Below are positions 9,414 to 18,142 of a stretch of DNA of 45,906 bases, in pieces. The DNA comes from Campylobacter sp. W0018 (lineage in GTDB: Bacteria; Campylobacterota; Campylobacteria; Campylobacterales; Campylobacteraceae), in contig JACHTQ010000011.1 of NCBI GenBank assembly GCA_020135845.1, forward strand, positions 1 to 45,906. Reading direction: 5' to 3'. How positions within the stretch are numbered: the stretch's first letter is position 1; each line of letters begins with the position of its first letter. Under the pieces are notes generated by a model, which was given only the letters and a program-made list of their open reading frames with translations, was not told where the DNA came from and did no database searches. The translations under genes were made by a program, and so were the position numbers.

Positions 9414-10160
9414 TTGAAAAAAATATTTTTTTTATTGATAATGAGTGCCTGTTTTAGCACTCTTTTTGCAGCACCTGAAGCAACAATTCCTACGGTAAAT
9501 TTAAGTCTTAGTGCTCCAAATACTCCCAATCAGCTTGTTACAACTTTAAACATAGTCATAGTATTAACGATCTTAGTGCTTGCTCCGAGTATAGTTTTTG
9601 TTATGACTTCTTTTTTACGCTTGATCGTTGTTTTTTCTTTTTTACGTCAAGCTATGGGAACGCAAAGTATGCCACCAAATACTATATTAGTAACCCTTGC
9701 TTTAATTTTAACCTTTTTCATCATGGAGCCTGTGGCTACAAAATCTTATAATCAAGGTATCAAGCCTTATTTAGCAGAAAAAATTGGCTATGAAGAAGCC
9801 TTTAATAAAAGCATCAAGCCCTTTAAAGATTTTATGTTAAAAAATACTCGCGAAAAAGATCTAGCTTTATTTTATCGCATACGCCATTTGCCAAATCCTA
9901 AAACGATTGATGATGTTTCTTTAACCGTTTTGGTACCTGCATTTATGATTTCTGAACTTAAAACGGCTTTTGAAATAGGCTTTTTAATCTACTTGCCTTT
10001 TTTAGTTATAGATATGGTTGTGAGTTCTGTTTTAATGGCTATGGGTATGATGATGCTTCCGCCTGTAATGATTTCTTTACCTTTTAAACTTTTAATTTTT
10101 GTTCTTGTTGATGGTTGGAATTTATTGATTCAAAGATTAGTAGAAAGTTTTGTAACGTGA
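9414..10160 (+). CDS. fliP: Flagellar export apparatus protein FliP
   Basis: Core membrane component of the flagellar type III export gate. The 248-residue precursor has a cleavable signal peptide (KKIFFLLIMSACFSTLFA), then membrane segments including IVIVLTILVLAPSIVFVMTS and the conserved FLRQAMGTQSMPPN motif. A later block, VLVPAFMISELKTAFEIGFL, and the C-terminal pair of helices with MGMMMLPPVMISLPFKL are FliP signatures. The start is a TTG at 9414, seven bases after AAGG. It stands alone, away from other flagellar genes, as in other Campylobacter genomes. Confidence 0.96.
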   Translation: MKKIFFLLIMSACFSTLFAAPEATIPTVNLSLSAPNTPNQLVTTLNIVIVLTILVLAPSIVFVMTSFLRLIVVFSFLRQAMGTQSMPPNTILVTLALILTFFIMEPVATKSYNQGIKPYLAEKIGYEEAFNKSIKPFKDFMLKNTREKDLALFYRIRHLPNPKTIDDVSLTVLVPAFMISELKTAFEIGFLIYLPFLVIDMVVSSVLMAMGMMMLPPVMISLPFKLLIFVLVDGWNLLIQRLVESFVT

Positions 10161-10162
10161 TA

Positions 10163-10188
10163 AAGAAAAGACTAAAAAGTCTTTTCTT
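10163..10188. terminator. Hairpin terminator between convergent fliP and the binding-protein gene
   Basis: Perfect 11-bp stem AAGAAAAGACT / AGTCTTTTCTT with a 4-nt AAAA loop, in the 33-bp gap between two convergent stops. The run of Ts is short in each direction, so it may serve both genes modestly. Confidence 0.7.
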
Positions 10189-10193
10189 AAAAC

Positions 10194-10964
10194 TTAAAAG
10201 AAGAATTGCAAATGATTCTTTTTAAAAGTGTCTTTAACATCTTTTAAATATTTTTCTCCAAGCGAGTCAAAAAATCCGTCTTTTTTACTTTTGCTGATAA
10301 AATCATCCAATTGTTTTTTAAGCTCCATATCGCCTTTTCTTATAGCAATACCCCAAAATTCTGGACTTTTTTGAAAAGGCGCTAAAATAGCTCTTGTAGT
10401 GTCTTGATGTTTTTGCCAAGTTCTATAAATAGTCAGTTGATCATAAAAAAATCCATCTGCTTTACCTTGTATAACTTCCAAAATCGCTGCACTTTCTTTA
10501 TCGAAAAGATGCATAGTTGCATTTTTAAGGTTTTTACTTGCATATAAATGCCCTGTAGATCCACGTTTTAAAGCTAAAATTTCTCCTTTTTTATCCAAAT
10601 CTTTTATGCTTTTGATCTTTGAGTTAATAGGAGTTAAAATTGCCAAATTAGCCTGTGCATAAGGGATAGTAAAATCCACAACCTTTTTGCGTTCATCAGT
10701 AATCGTCATAGAAGACATAATAAGATCTATTTTTCCGGTTTTAAGAGCAGGTATCAAACCATCCCAAGCTATATTTTTAACTACGAGTTTATAACCATAT
10801 TCTTTAGCAAACTGATCTAAAAAATCGACACTGATCCCACTTGCTTTTCCATTTTTATCGCTCATTTCAAAAGGTGGATAACCCAGCTCCATACCCACAA
10901 CCAAATCTTTTGCCATCAAATGCAAGGCAAAAAACATCGTTAAAAAACAAACAATTTTTTTCAT
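10194..10964 (-). CDS. Amino-acid ABC transporter periplasmic binding protein (GlnH/family 3)
   Basis: Family 3 solute-binding protein of 256 residues. The signal peptide ends near residue 18 (LHLMA/KD). The mature start DLVVGMELGYPPFEM, then IAWDGLIPALKTGKIDLIMS and the MTITDERKKVVDFTIPY block, are the ligand-binding lobes typical of polar amino-acid binders. AAGGAG lies 5 nt before the ATG. No permease or ATPase gene is adjacent; the GlnP-like permease at 41527-42306 could be a partner, but that is only a guess. The binding site resembles glutamine or histidine binders; specificity is not decided. Confidence 0.9.
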   Translation of the reverse strand: MKKIVCFLTMFFALHLMAKDLVVGMELGYPPFEMSDKNGKASGISVDFLDQFAKEYGYKLVVKNIAWDGLIPALKTGKIDLIMSSMTITDERKKVVDFTIPYAQANLAILTPINSKIKSIKDLDKKGEILALKRGSTGHLYASKNLKNATMHLFDKESAAILEVIQGKADGFFYDQLTIYRTWQKHQDTTRAILAPFQKSPEFWGIAIRKGDMELKKQLDDFISKSKKDGFFDSLGEKYLKDVKDTFKKNHLQFFF

Positions 10965-11006
10965 TGTCTCTCCTTAATTAAAATTAAAAATATGTATTAA
11001 AATACA

Positions 11007-11040
11007 TAAAATTTTACTCATTTATTTAAGTAAAATTTTA
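11007..11040 (-). terminator. Hairpin at the end of the nadE-kdsB operon
   Basis: Perfect 12-bp inverted repeat TAAAATTTTACT / AGTAAAATTTTA with a 10-nt loop. Its right arm contains the kdsB stop codon. The stem is AT-only apart from one pair, and T-rich sequence follows on the minus strand. Confidence 0.45.
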
Positions 11041-11757
11041 CAAATTTTTATAAAATTTCAAAGCCTTTTCATAATCTTCTTGAGTATCAATCCCCATGCT
11101 TTGAGTGCTAATTTTCAGCATTTTGATTTTCTTTCCATTTTCAATCGCCCTTAATTGTTCTAGTTTTTCAGTTTTTTCAAGCATTGAATTTTTTAAAGCG
11201 CAAAACTCTCTTAAAGCTTTTACACTATAAGCATAAATTCCTAAATGCCCTTTAAAATCATCCTGATAATCTTCTCTTTCATAAGGAATTTTTGATCTTG
11301 AAAAATATAAGGCAAAATTATCTTTATCGCAAACCACTTTAACTAAATTAGGATCATCGGCTTGTTTTTTATCTATGCTTTTATAGCAACTTGCCATAAA
11401 AGCTTCTTTATCTAAGCAAGAATGTGCAAATTCTTTAAATAAAAGCAAATTTTTACTTTCTATAAAAGGCTCGTCTGCTTGTACATTGATGATAATTTCA
11501 TCCTCTTTTAAAGCAAGCTTTTGACAAGCTTCATTGATTCTATCTGTACCGCTCTCATGTTCTTTACTGGTTAAAACCGCTTTAAAATGATATTTTGTAG
11601 CAAGTTCTAAAATTTCTTCATCATCAACCGCTATACAAACCTCATCGACTTCTTGTACTTGTTTAGCAGTCGCTATAAACATAGGAACGCCACCTATATC
11701 ACAAAGAATTTTTTTAGGAAAACGCGTTGAGTTTAATCTTGTAGGTATAATAATCAT
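11038..11757 (-). CDS. kdsB: 3-deoxy-manno-octulosonate cytidylyltransferase
   Basis: Activates KDO with CTP for the lipooligosaccharide inner core. The product is 239 residues from ATG 11757: MIIIPTRLNSTRFPKKILCD is the canonical KdsB N-terminus with its nucleotide-binding loop. INVQADEPFI and the HLGIYAYSVKALREF block are also family motifs. I prefer this start to the ATG four codons upstream, because it gives a 4-bp ATGA overlap with the thrC stop, like the other junctions of this operon, and because it matches the family N-terminus. It is the last gene of nadE-lpxK-thrC-kdsB. Confidence 0.94.
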   Translation of the reverse strand: MIIIPTRLNSTRFPKKILCDIGGVPMFIATAKQVQEVDEVCIAVDDEEILELATKYHFKAVLTSKEHESGTDRINEACQKLALKEDEIIINVQADEPFIESKNLLLFKEFAHSCLDKEAFMASCYKSIDKKQADDPNLVKVVCDKDNFALYFSRSKIPYEREDYQDDFKGHLGIYAYSVKALREFCALKNSMLEKTEKLEQLRAIENGKKIKMLKISTQSMGIDTQEDYEKALKFYKNL

Positions 11758-13163
11758 TTTTTCATCCATTCTAAAATTTCATTTTCAACTTCTTCGCTTT
11801 TATACACTCTTTTATCTTGCAAATTTAAATCAAAAAGTTTAGAAATTTCTTCCTTTACCTCTAGATTAAAATTTTTAGCTAAAAGTTTAAAATCTTCTTT
11901 TTCATCTTTACAATCTCTATTAAAGATCGCCTTAATCATACTTGGAGTAAATTTTGTCCATTCAGCTGTTGAAGTGATAATGCTTGGTTTTGAAGTATCT
12001 AGCATTTTAAAGCAAGTTGCAGTGTGTGGATCGATTAAAGTTTTATTTTCTTTGATAAATCTCATGCACTCATTATCTTCGCAAAAATCAGCTTCAAAAT
12101 CTTCTTGTAAGCTTTGCAATTCTTTTTGATCAAGAATAAAATAATTTTGATTTTTAAGCGAATTCATTAACTCATTAGTTCTTAAATCGCCCAATTTATC
12201 AAAAAGCAGTCTTTCTATATTGGAAGAAATAAGAATATCCATAGCTGGAGATATAGTTTTTTTAAGAATTTTACCCCGCAAATCATAAATGCCTTTATTG
12301 AAAAATTCACTTAAAATATTATTTGCATTGGATGCGATTTTTATTTTTGCAACTTTAGCACCCATTTTTTTCGCATAATAAGCCCCCAAAGCATTTCCAA
12401 AATTTCCACTAGGAACAATAATTTCAATCTTTTCTTTAAATTCGTTCCATAATTTTAAACTCGCATAATAATGATAGATTATTTGAAACAAAATGCGTCC
12501 AAAATTGACAGAATTTGCAGCACAAAGCTCATAATCTTGCATTTTTAATTTTTCTCTAAACTCTGCTTTTGCTAATAGATTTTTTAAAATACGTTGCGTA
12601 TCATCAAAATTGCCTTCAATCGCCAAAACTTTTAAATTATTTTTATCCAAAGCTCTCATTTGAAGTTCTTGTAAAGAACTTGTTCCACCATTTGGATACA
12701 TACAAGCAACTTTAATATTTTCTAAATTTTCAAAGCTTTTAAGCGTAGCTGGGCCTGTGTCTCCACTTGTGGCACACATGATTAGAATTTTTTTATCTTT
12801 TGAAAATTCATTTAAAAGCACTCCAAAAGGTTGCAAAGCCATATCTTTAAAAGCTCTTGTAGGTCCATGCCAAAGCTCGTTAATATAAACCCTATCTTCG
12901 ATTTTTTTTAAATTTATTGCAAAACCATGATCAAATTTTTCATAGCTTTTCAGGGCTTTTTTAAATAATTCTTCATAGCCAAATTCAAAGCTTTCTATCA
13001 ATTTTAAAGCAAAATCATTATAAGAAAGTTCGCTGTATTTTTCCCCATCAAAATAAGGTAAATTTAAAGGTGAATAAAGCCCACCTTGCGGTGCATTTGG
13101 ATTAATCAATGCTTCTTTAAAATCTGCTTTATTGTGAATATTTCTACTTTCAACTAAAATCAA
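11754..13163 (-). CDS. thrC: Threonine synthase
   Basis: PLP enzyme converting O-phosphohomoserine to threonine. The 469-residue protein has GPTRAFKDMALQPFG with the PLP lysine at K106, the glycine-rich cofactor loop ATSGDTGPATL, and IVPSGNFGNALGAYYAKKMG. Length is typical of the bacterial long form. The start is a TTG at 13163 that overlaps the lpxK stop (TTGA) and is preceded by AAGGAG at a good distance. It lies between two lipid A/KDO genes, a metabolically mixed but stable Campylobacter operon. Confidence 0.95.
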   Translation of the reverse strand: MILVESRNIHNKADFKEALINPNAPQGGLYSPLNLPYFDGEKYSELSYNDFALKLIESFEFGYEELFKKALKSYEKFDHGFAINLKKIEDRVYINELWHGPTRAFKDMALQPFGVLLNEFSKDKKILIMCATSGDTGPATLKSFENLENIKVACMYPNGGTSSLQELQMRALDKNNLKVLAIEGNFDDTQRILKNLLAKAEFREKLKMQDYELCAANSVNFGRILFQIIYHYYASLKLWNEFKEKIEIIVPSGNFGNALGAYYAKKMGAKVAKIKIASNANNILSEFFNKGIYDLRGKILKKTISPAMDILISSNIERLLFDKLGDLRTNELMNSLKNQNYFILDQKELQSLQEDFEADFCEDNECMRFIKENKTLIDPHTATCFKMLDTSKPSIITSTAEWTKFTPSMIKAIFNRDCKDEKEDFKLLAKNFNLEVKEEISKLFDLNLQDKRVYKSEEVENEILEWMKK

Positions 13164-14083
13164 TCAAAACTCCTTACATATTGATGCAATTTCTCTTTAA
13201 AATTTTCTTTTAATTCTATATTTAATTCTATAATTTGACACTTAAAACCAAAATCTTTCACTTTAACATAATCCTTAAAAGTAAGCATCAAAGTATCACA
13301 ATTATGCTTTTTAAGTAATTTTTCAAGCTCGTCTTTTTTAAATTCATAATGATCCTTAAAAAAATAACAAGCCCTAGCCTTTATAAAATGCTCATAAAGT
13401 CTAAAAGGTTTAGCAATAGCCGCAACCAATATAGCCTTAGGATTTTCTTTAGTATAAGAATAACGGATAAAATCCCTATTTTCAAGTGCTATAAAATCAG
13501 CTTTTTTGCTATAAAATTTGGGCAAACGATACGCCCCACTAGGTAAAGTAAAATTAAAATAAGGCTTTACTTCGCTCTCTAATAAAATATCGAATTTTTG
13601 AATATAAAATTTAGAAAAAGCATCATCTAATAAAACTATCTTAGCGCCCAAATCAAAAGCTTTTTTGATCCCTTCTGCCCTATTTTCACTGACAATTACG
13701 CCTGAAATTTTATCCTCAAAGGCATATTCCATCGCTTCATCACCACTTTGCGCAACATCGACTAAAATTTTATGATTGTGCTTAATAACAAGCAAGCCTT
13801 TGCTTTTTCTTTTATAGCCTCTAAGTACGATAAAAACACCTTTAAATTCCCTTGCTATTGCCTTACAAAGGGGTGTTTTTCCATTACCTCCAAAACTTAA
13901 ATTTCCAACACTGATTACAGGCTTTTTGAAATCTATTTTTTTAAAAAACCAAGTATTTATGATGGCTAATAATGCATAAATAAAACTCAAAGGTAGTAAC
14001 GCATACGCTAAACATTTTTGAAAAAAGCTAGGTTTGAAAAAATAATGATCTAGCCAAAGTTGATATTTTTTATCTTCACTCAC
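13160..14083 (-). CDS. lpxK: Tetraacyldisaccharide 4'-kinase (lipid A)
   Basis: Phosphorylates the 4' position of the lipid A disaccharide at the inner face of the cytoplasmic membrane. The 307-residue protein has a membrane-binding hydrophobic N-terminal segment (LAYALLPLSFIYALLAIINTW) followed by the Walker A-like GNLSFGGNGKTP (60-71) and VLLDDAFSKF. The start is a GTG overlapping the nadE stop (GTGA). At 307 residues it is slightly shorter than the E. coli enzyme but complete. Confidence 0.93.
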   Translation of the reverse strand: MSEDKKYQLWLDHYFFKPSFFQKCLAYALLPLSFIYALLAIINTWFFKKIDFKKPVISVGNLSFGGNGKTPLCKAIAREFKGVFIVLRGYKRKSKGLLVIKHNHKILVDVAQSGDEAMEYAFEDKISGVIVSENRAEGIKKAFDLGAKIVLLDDAFSKFYIQKFDILLESEVKPYFNFTLPSGAYRLPKFYSKKADFIALENRDFIRYSYTKENPKAILVAAIAKPFRLYEHFIKARACYFFKDHYEFKKDELEKLLKKHNCDTLMLTFKDYVKVKDFGFKCQIIELNIELKENFKEKLHQYVRSFD

Positions 14084-14832
14084 TTAAATTCCATTAAATT
14101 TGCGATTTTAGGCATAGATCTTTTAAAGGCATTGTTTCTAATACGAGTTTTTAGCATTTTGAGTAAATTTTCATCTAATTTATCCATAGTTTGCTTATCA
14201 TTATTTTCTATGGCTTTTAAACCTAAGTCTATTTGCTCATAAGTAAAACCCAATTCCTTTTCATCACTTTGATTTTCCCAAAGATCTGCACTCGGATTTT
14301 TTTTAATAAAATTTTCATGCATCTTTAAAAATTTAGACATTTCGTACACTTGCGTTTTATAAAGATCACCTATAGGATTAAAAGCACAAGCTAAGTCTCC
14401 ATAAATTGTTCCATAACCCAAAAGCAACTCGCTTTTATTAGAAGTGCCAATTACAAGGGCATTTTTAAGCGCAGAATAATCATAAAGCAAACTCATTCTA
14501 ATACGTGCTGCATAATTTCCTATGCGAATTTTATCTATATCTTGACTTTGCTTAATAAAGGCATTAAGAATCGTTTCAATAGGAATGATTTTATGTTCTA
14601 TATTTAAATCATGGCAAAGCATCAAAGCATCATTTAAATGCTCTTTATTAGAATACTGAGTGGGCATTAAAAGTGCAAAAACATTTTTATCTAAAGCTTT
14701 TTTGCAAAGTGTAGCTACCAAAGCAGAGTCAATCCCTCCGCTAAGTCCTAAAATAACATTATTTTTACCACTTTTTAAAAGTTCCTCTTTTATAAAAATA
14801 CACAAATTTTCTAAAATTTGTTCACAATTCAT
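14080..14832 (-). CDS. nadE: NAD+ synthase, ammonia-dependent
   Basis: Last step of NAD synthesis, amidation of nicotinate adenine dinucleotide. The 250-residue single-domain protein lacks the nitrilase domain, so it should use ammonia. The ATP-pyrophosphatase P-loop is LGLSGGIDSALVATLCK (SGGIDS at 31-36). Further signatures are IGNYAARIRMSLLYDYSA, GTSNKSELLLGYGTIYGD and the C-terminal PSADLWENQSDEKELGF. AAAGG precedes the ATG. First gene of the minus-strand operon; the divergent 64-bp gap also drives the hydrolase gene. Confidence 0.95.
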   Translation of the reverse strand: MNCEQILENLCIFIKEELLKSGKNNVILGLSGGIDSALVATLCKKALDKNVFALLMPTQYSNKEHLNDALMLCHDLNIEHKIIPIETILNAFIKQSQDIDKIRIGNYAARIRMSLLYDYSALKNALVIGTSNKSELLLGYGTIYGDLACAFNPIGDLYKTQVYEMSKFLKMHENFIKKNPSADLWENQSDEKELGFTYEQIDLGLKAIENNDKQTMDKLDENLLKMLKTRIRNNAFKRSMPKIANLMEFK

Positions 14833-14858
14833 AACTTACCTTTACAATAATTCGCTAA

Positions 14859-14864
14859 TATAAT
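14859..14864 (+). promoter_or_regulatory. Probable -10 box for the hydrolase gene
   Basis: TATAAT lies 33 nt before the ATG at 14897 in the short divergent region with nadE. The local sequence is nearly palindromic (TATAATTATA) and could also serve nadE on the other strand. Confidence 0.45.
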
Positions 14865-14896
14865 TATATATAAAAATTCAAAAAAAAGGCTAAAAA

Positions 14897-15493
14897 ATGC
14901 AAATTACTCAACAAGCTTGTGGCCCTTATATGACCAATTGTTATATTCTATCAACACAAAAAGGCGAGATCATCATAGATCCAGGTTTTGAAGCTTTAAA
15001 ATTCATCAAAGGGCATGTTAAAAATCCTTTGGCTATTTTAAACACTCACGGACATTGCGATCATGTTTGGGATAATGCAAAAGTCAAAAGAGAATACAAC
15101 ATCCCTATTTACATACACAAAAATGATGAATTTATGCTGGATGATCCTATGGATAGAGGATTTGAACCAAGCAAAGCAGATTTTTTAGTCGAGGATGAAA
15201 ATATTCTTAATATTTATGGAACTGATTTTAAATTCCATTTTTTACCTGGACATACCCCAGGATGTACCATGATAGAAGTTGTAGGACAAAATTTAATGTT
15301 TAGCGGAGACTTTTTATTTTATAGAAGTATAGGAAGATGGGATTTTCCTTTTTCTGATCTAAAACTTATGAAAGAAAGTTTGCAAAGAGTATTGGCTTAT
15401 GAAAATGATTATAGACTTTTACCTGGACATGGAAAAGAAACAACACTAAAGGATGAACAAGCACATATTCCTTCTTGGTTAAGATATTTCTAG
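14897..15493 (+). CDS. Metallo-beta-lactamase-fold hydrolase (glyoxalase II-like)
   Basis: Soluble 198-residue protein of the MBL fold with the binuclear metal motif THGHCDH (50-56). Further metal ligands are expected in FLPGHTPGCTM, SGDFLF and LLPGHGKET. These are the spacing and residues of small glyoxalase II-like hydrolases, which split thioesters such as lactoylglutathione or related substrates. Campylobacter lacks glutathione as far as I know, so the substrate is open. The next gene starts 10 nt downstream, so the two are probably one operon. Confidence 0.88.
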   Translation: MQITQQACGPYMTNCYILSTQKGEIIIDPGFEALKFIKGHVKNPLAILNTHGHCDHVWDNAKVKREYNIPIYIHKNDEFMLDDPMDRGFEPSKADFLVEDENILNIYGTDFKFHFLPGHTPGCTMIEVVGQNLMFSGDFLFYRSIGRWDFPFSDLKLMKESLQRVLAYENDYRLLPGHGKETTLKDEQAHIPSWLRYF

Positions 15494-15502
15494 GGATAAA
15501 TT

Positions 15503-15811
15503 TTGGATAACTTAGATCTATTTTTAGTTTATTTTTTTATATTTTTAAATATTTTTGCCCTACTGGGTTTGTTTTTTGAAAAAGGCAAAAAAAATCAATT
15601 CAATGAAAAAAAATTTTCTAGAATTTGTCCTTGTAGGAAAATGGCTGAAAATGGCTCTTTAAGCACAATTTGTATTTATTGTGCTGTAGGTGGGCTTTTT
15701 TATAGTGTTCTTTCTATAGGGTTTATAGGATTTAAAAACTGGGCGTTAGATCTTATCTTAATTCTTTCTATTTCAATGGCATTTTTAGGTTGGAAATTAA
15801 AAATCGATTAA
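15503..15811 (+). CDS. Small membrane protein with CPC and CIYC motifs
   Basis: Unrecognised family, 102 residues. One hydrophobic segment lies at about 7-25 and another one or two at about 62-100. The short loop between holds four cysteines as C42-P-C44 and C57-x-x-C60, which could bind a metal or a cluster or form disulfides. The start is a TTG with AGGGA six bases upstream. It follows the hydrolase gene by 10 nt and its end overlaps the sensor kinase gene, on the other strand, by 15 bp. My recollection is that C. jejuni has this as a small hydrophobic protein (Cj0808c). Function not known to me. Confidence 0.75.
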   Translation: MDNLDLFLVYFFIFLNIFALLGLFFEKGKKNQFNEKKFSRICPCRKMAENGSLSTICIYCAVGGLFYSVLSIGFIGFKNWALDLILILSISMAFLGWKLKID

Positions 15812-17374
15812 GCATATGCTAAATTTTGCTCCGTCGTTTTCATTGCTTGCCAATAAACTGCCTTTGAAATTTTTCTCAATAATCACCTTACTCATATACA
15901 AACCTATACCTGTTCCTATATTGGCATGTTTGCTGCTGATATAGGGTTCAAAAATTTTTTCTATAGGCAATATAGTAATACCTTGTGCATTATCGCAAAT
16001 TTCAATAATAATATTTCGTCCTTTTTTAAAAGCTACTATTTTTATATAAGGATTTTTTATCCTTCTTTCTATAAAAATATCTTTGGCATTGCAAAGTATA
16101 TTTAAGACTGCTTGGCAAAATTGAGTTTCAAAACCATAAAATTGGATCTTTTTTTCAAAATTTTCTTCTATTTTTATAAAATTAAAAGAACTTTCTAGCA
16201 ACTTTAAGGTTTTACTCAAAGCTTGATCTATGTAAAAATAATTTTTAGAAACATTGGGTTTGAAAAAATTTCTAAAATCATCTATAGTTTTTGACATATA
16301 AGAGATTAGACTCTCGGCATTCTTTTCAAGTCTTTTAAAATTTTGATAATCTATTTTTTCAAATTCTAACATAAGGCTTATGTGTGTTAAGATGGTATTT
16401 AGCTCGGTTAGAGGTTGTCTCCATTGATGCGCGATATTTCCTATCATTTCACCCATGCTAGCCAAACGACCTTGATGCATTAAAATTCTTTCGTGCTCTC
16501 TTCTTTTTTGAAGCTCGAGTTGAATTTTTTGTTCTAAATTCGCATTTAAATTTTTTAAAGAATTTTCACTAAGCTCAAGCCTTTTAATAAGCACCTTAAA
16601 ACCATAATGCAAGATGATAAAAATCACACAAAATAAAACTAAAGACAATAATAAAGCCTCATGAAAAGATTTTGTAATAATCTCTTCTTGCTTTGTGATG
16701 TCTTGATAAAAAACCATTTTTGCTTCATTAGTTAAATTAAAAGAATGTATGATAAAAAATTTACTATCCTTTTTAATTGTATCTTTATTTTTATAATTTT
16801 TATCAAAAATAATCCTGCCTTTTAATTTTGAAAAAGCTTCTATCTCCTTTAAAAAATATTCAGCTCCAAAACAAAATTCAATCCAAGCTAATAATTTACC
16901 ATTTTCATAAAAAGGAGTTAAGATATGGTAGGTTAATCTGTTTTTATCAAGAAGAAAATATTCGCTTTGGTTTAAATTTAAAGACAGGCTTTCTTCGCCT
17001 AAATAGGTTAAAAGTTTTCCTTGATGATCAAAAAATTTCATACTGATTAAATAAGGATTTTCTTCTTTTAAAACTTGAAATCTTACTAGGGTTAATTTGT
17101 TGATTTTTTCTATATCTTGTTTTTTGATATAGGTTTTTATATTATCAGATTCAACATTTGCCTTTGCCCTATTCATGTAAAATTCTTTAGTACGTTTTAG
17201 GGTTGTATTGTAAATATTTTCAATTTCATTTCTAAAATCTTCTTTGGAAAGATTGATTAAATTTCTAATATCAAATTGCCTTAAAAGACTAAAAACCAAA
17301 CAAGTTAAAATAAATAAGGCTATAACCAAAATCATTGTTTTGGTTTTGGTTGAAAAATTTAAAGACAAACGCAT
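15797..17374 (-). CDS. Sensor histidine kinase next to tetrathionate reductase (TtrS role)
   Basis: Membrane histidine kinase of 525 residues. TM1 (about 13-31) and TM2 (about 241-262) enclose a periplasmic sensor region of roughly 200 residues, Cache-like in look. A short coiled segment then leads to the dimerisation domain with H-box GNIAHQWRQPLTEL (phospho-His 316), and to the ATPase domain with NILCNAKDIF, ICDNAQG and a GTGIGLYMSK box. The H-box variant AHQWRQP is common in epsilonproteobacterial kinases. The gene overlaps its response regulator by 16 bp. It is not like Salmonella TtrS, whose sensor part is a binding-protein-like domain, so the link to tetrathionate rests on position. Confidence 0.88.
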   Translation of the reverse strand: MRLSLNFSTKTKTMILVIALFILTCLVFSLLRQFDIRNLINLSKEDFRNEIENIYNTTLKRTKEFYMNRAKANVESDNIKTYIKKQDIEKINKLTLVRFQVLKEENPYLISMKFFDHQGKLLTYLGEESLSLNLNQSEYFLLDKNRLTYHILTPFYENGKLLAWIEFCFGAEYFLKEIEAFSKLKGRIIFDKNYKNKDTIKKDSKFFIIHSFNLTNEAKMVFYQDITKQEEIITKSFHEALLLSLVLFCVIFIILHYGFKVLIKRLELSENSLKNLNANLEQKIQLELQKRREHERILMHQGRLASMGEMIGNIAHQWRQPLTELNTILTHISLMLEFEKIDYQNFKRLEKNAESLISYMSKTIDDFRNFFKPNVSKNYFYIDQALSKTLKLLESSFNFIKIEENFEKKIQFYGFETQFCQAVLNILCNAKDIFIERRIKNPYIKIVAFKKGRNIIIEICDNAQGITILPIEKIFEPYISSKHANIGTGIGLYMSKVIIEKNFKGSLLASNENDGAKFSICLIDF

Positions 17375-18051
17375 TGATAACCAAAACCAAAAACATTTTC
17401 TATAATTTTACAAGGAATTTTCTTGCGTAATTGTTTAACAATCGCCTTTAAGGCTTCTTTGTGATCATTGACATCATTATAAAGCTTGATTTCGAGTTCA
17501 TCAAAACTTACCGCCCTGTTTTTATTTCTTAAAAGATATTCAAACACTTGTTTTTCTTTTTTTGTTAAAGTAAAGACATTTTGATGGTGAAAAATCTTTG
17601 ATGTATTGGGCTCATAAAAAACATCTTCTTGTAATTTTATTCTATAATTATCTGTATATTCATACATCCACTGGGCTATATGTTTAAGCGTATTAATAAA
17701 TTCGTCCCGACTAAAAGGCTTAATTAAAAATTTACAAATGTGAAGCTCTATAGCCTTTAAAAAATATTCTTGCTCACTATAAGCACTTACAATTACAATA
17801 GGAATTTTCTTGTACAAATCTTTTATTTTTTTAAGCACTTCAAGACCATCAAATTTAGGAATGCAAATATCCATAAAAATAACATCAGGATTTTTTTCAA
17901 AAAATAAATTTAATGCCTCTTCTCCATCTTTTACTTCATAAACTTCTTTAAAGAAAAAGGATAAATTAGCACTCAATGATTTTCTAACGCCTTCTTCATC
18001 CTCGACATTTAAAACAGTTAAATTGCTAAATAAATTCAAAATTTCTTGCAT
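17359..18051 (-). CDS. OmpR-family response regulator next to tetrathionate reductase (TtrR role)
   Basis: 230-residue regulator. The receiver domain has acidic residues E17/D18, phospho-acceptor Asp61 in VIFMDICIPKFDGLEVLKK, and the conserved lysine in KFLIKPFSRDEF. A C-terminal winged helix (about 150-230: LTKKEKQVFEYLLRNKNRAV then IVKQLRKKI, VFGFGYQC) is of OmpR/PhoB type. It is transcribed away from ttrBCA; the 149-bp gap between holds repeats that fit a direct-repeat OmpR-type operator. No ribosome-binding site is visible before the ATG, and a TATAAT sits 6 nt upstream, so the mRNA may be leaderless. Confidence 0.9.
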   Translation of the reverse strand: MQEILNLFSNLTVLNVEDEEGVRKSLSANLSFFFKEVYEVKDGEEALNLFFEKNPDVIFMDICIPKFDGLEVLKKIKDLYKKIPIVIVSAYSEQEYFLKAIELHICKFLIKPFSRDEFINTLKHIAQWMYEYTDNYRIKLQEDVFYEPNTSKIFHHQNVFTLTKKEKQVFEYLLRNKNRAVSFDELEIKLYNDVNDHKEALKAIVKQLRKKIPCKIIENVFGFGYQCVCL

Positions 18052-18056
18052 ACGTT

Positions 18057-18062
18057 ATTATA
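18057..18062 (-). promoter_or_regulatory. -10 box placed for a leaderless response-regulator mRNA
   Basis: TATAAT on the minus strand ends six bases before the ATG at 18051. Transcription would start at or within one base of the start codon. No AGG-type site lies between. Confidence 0.4.
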
Positions 18063-18142
18063 AATTATTTTATTTTAAATTTTTCATTAATTTGATAAAT
18101 ATTTAAAAAATATAGATAAATTAATAATACATTTAAAAATAT

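Noticed and set aside
14660..14863. Plus-strand frame running into the nadE promoter region
   Set aside because: Antisense of nadE without a start signal.
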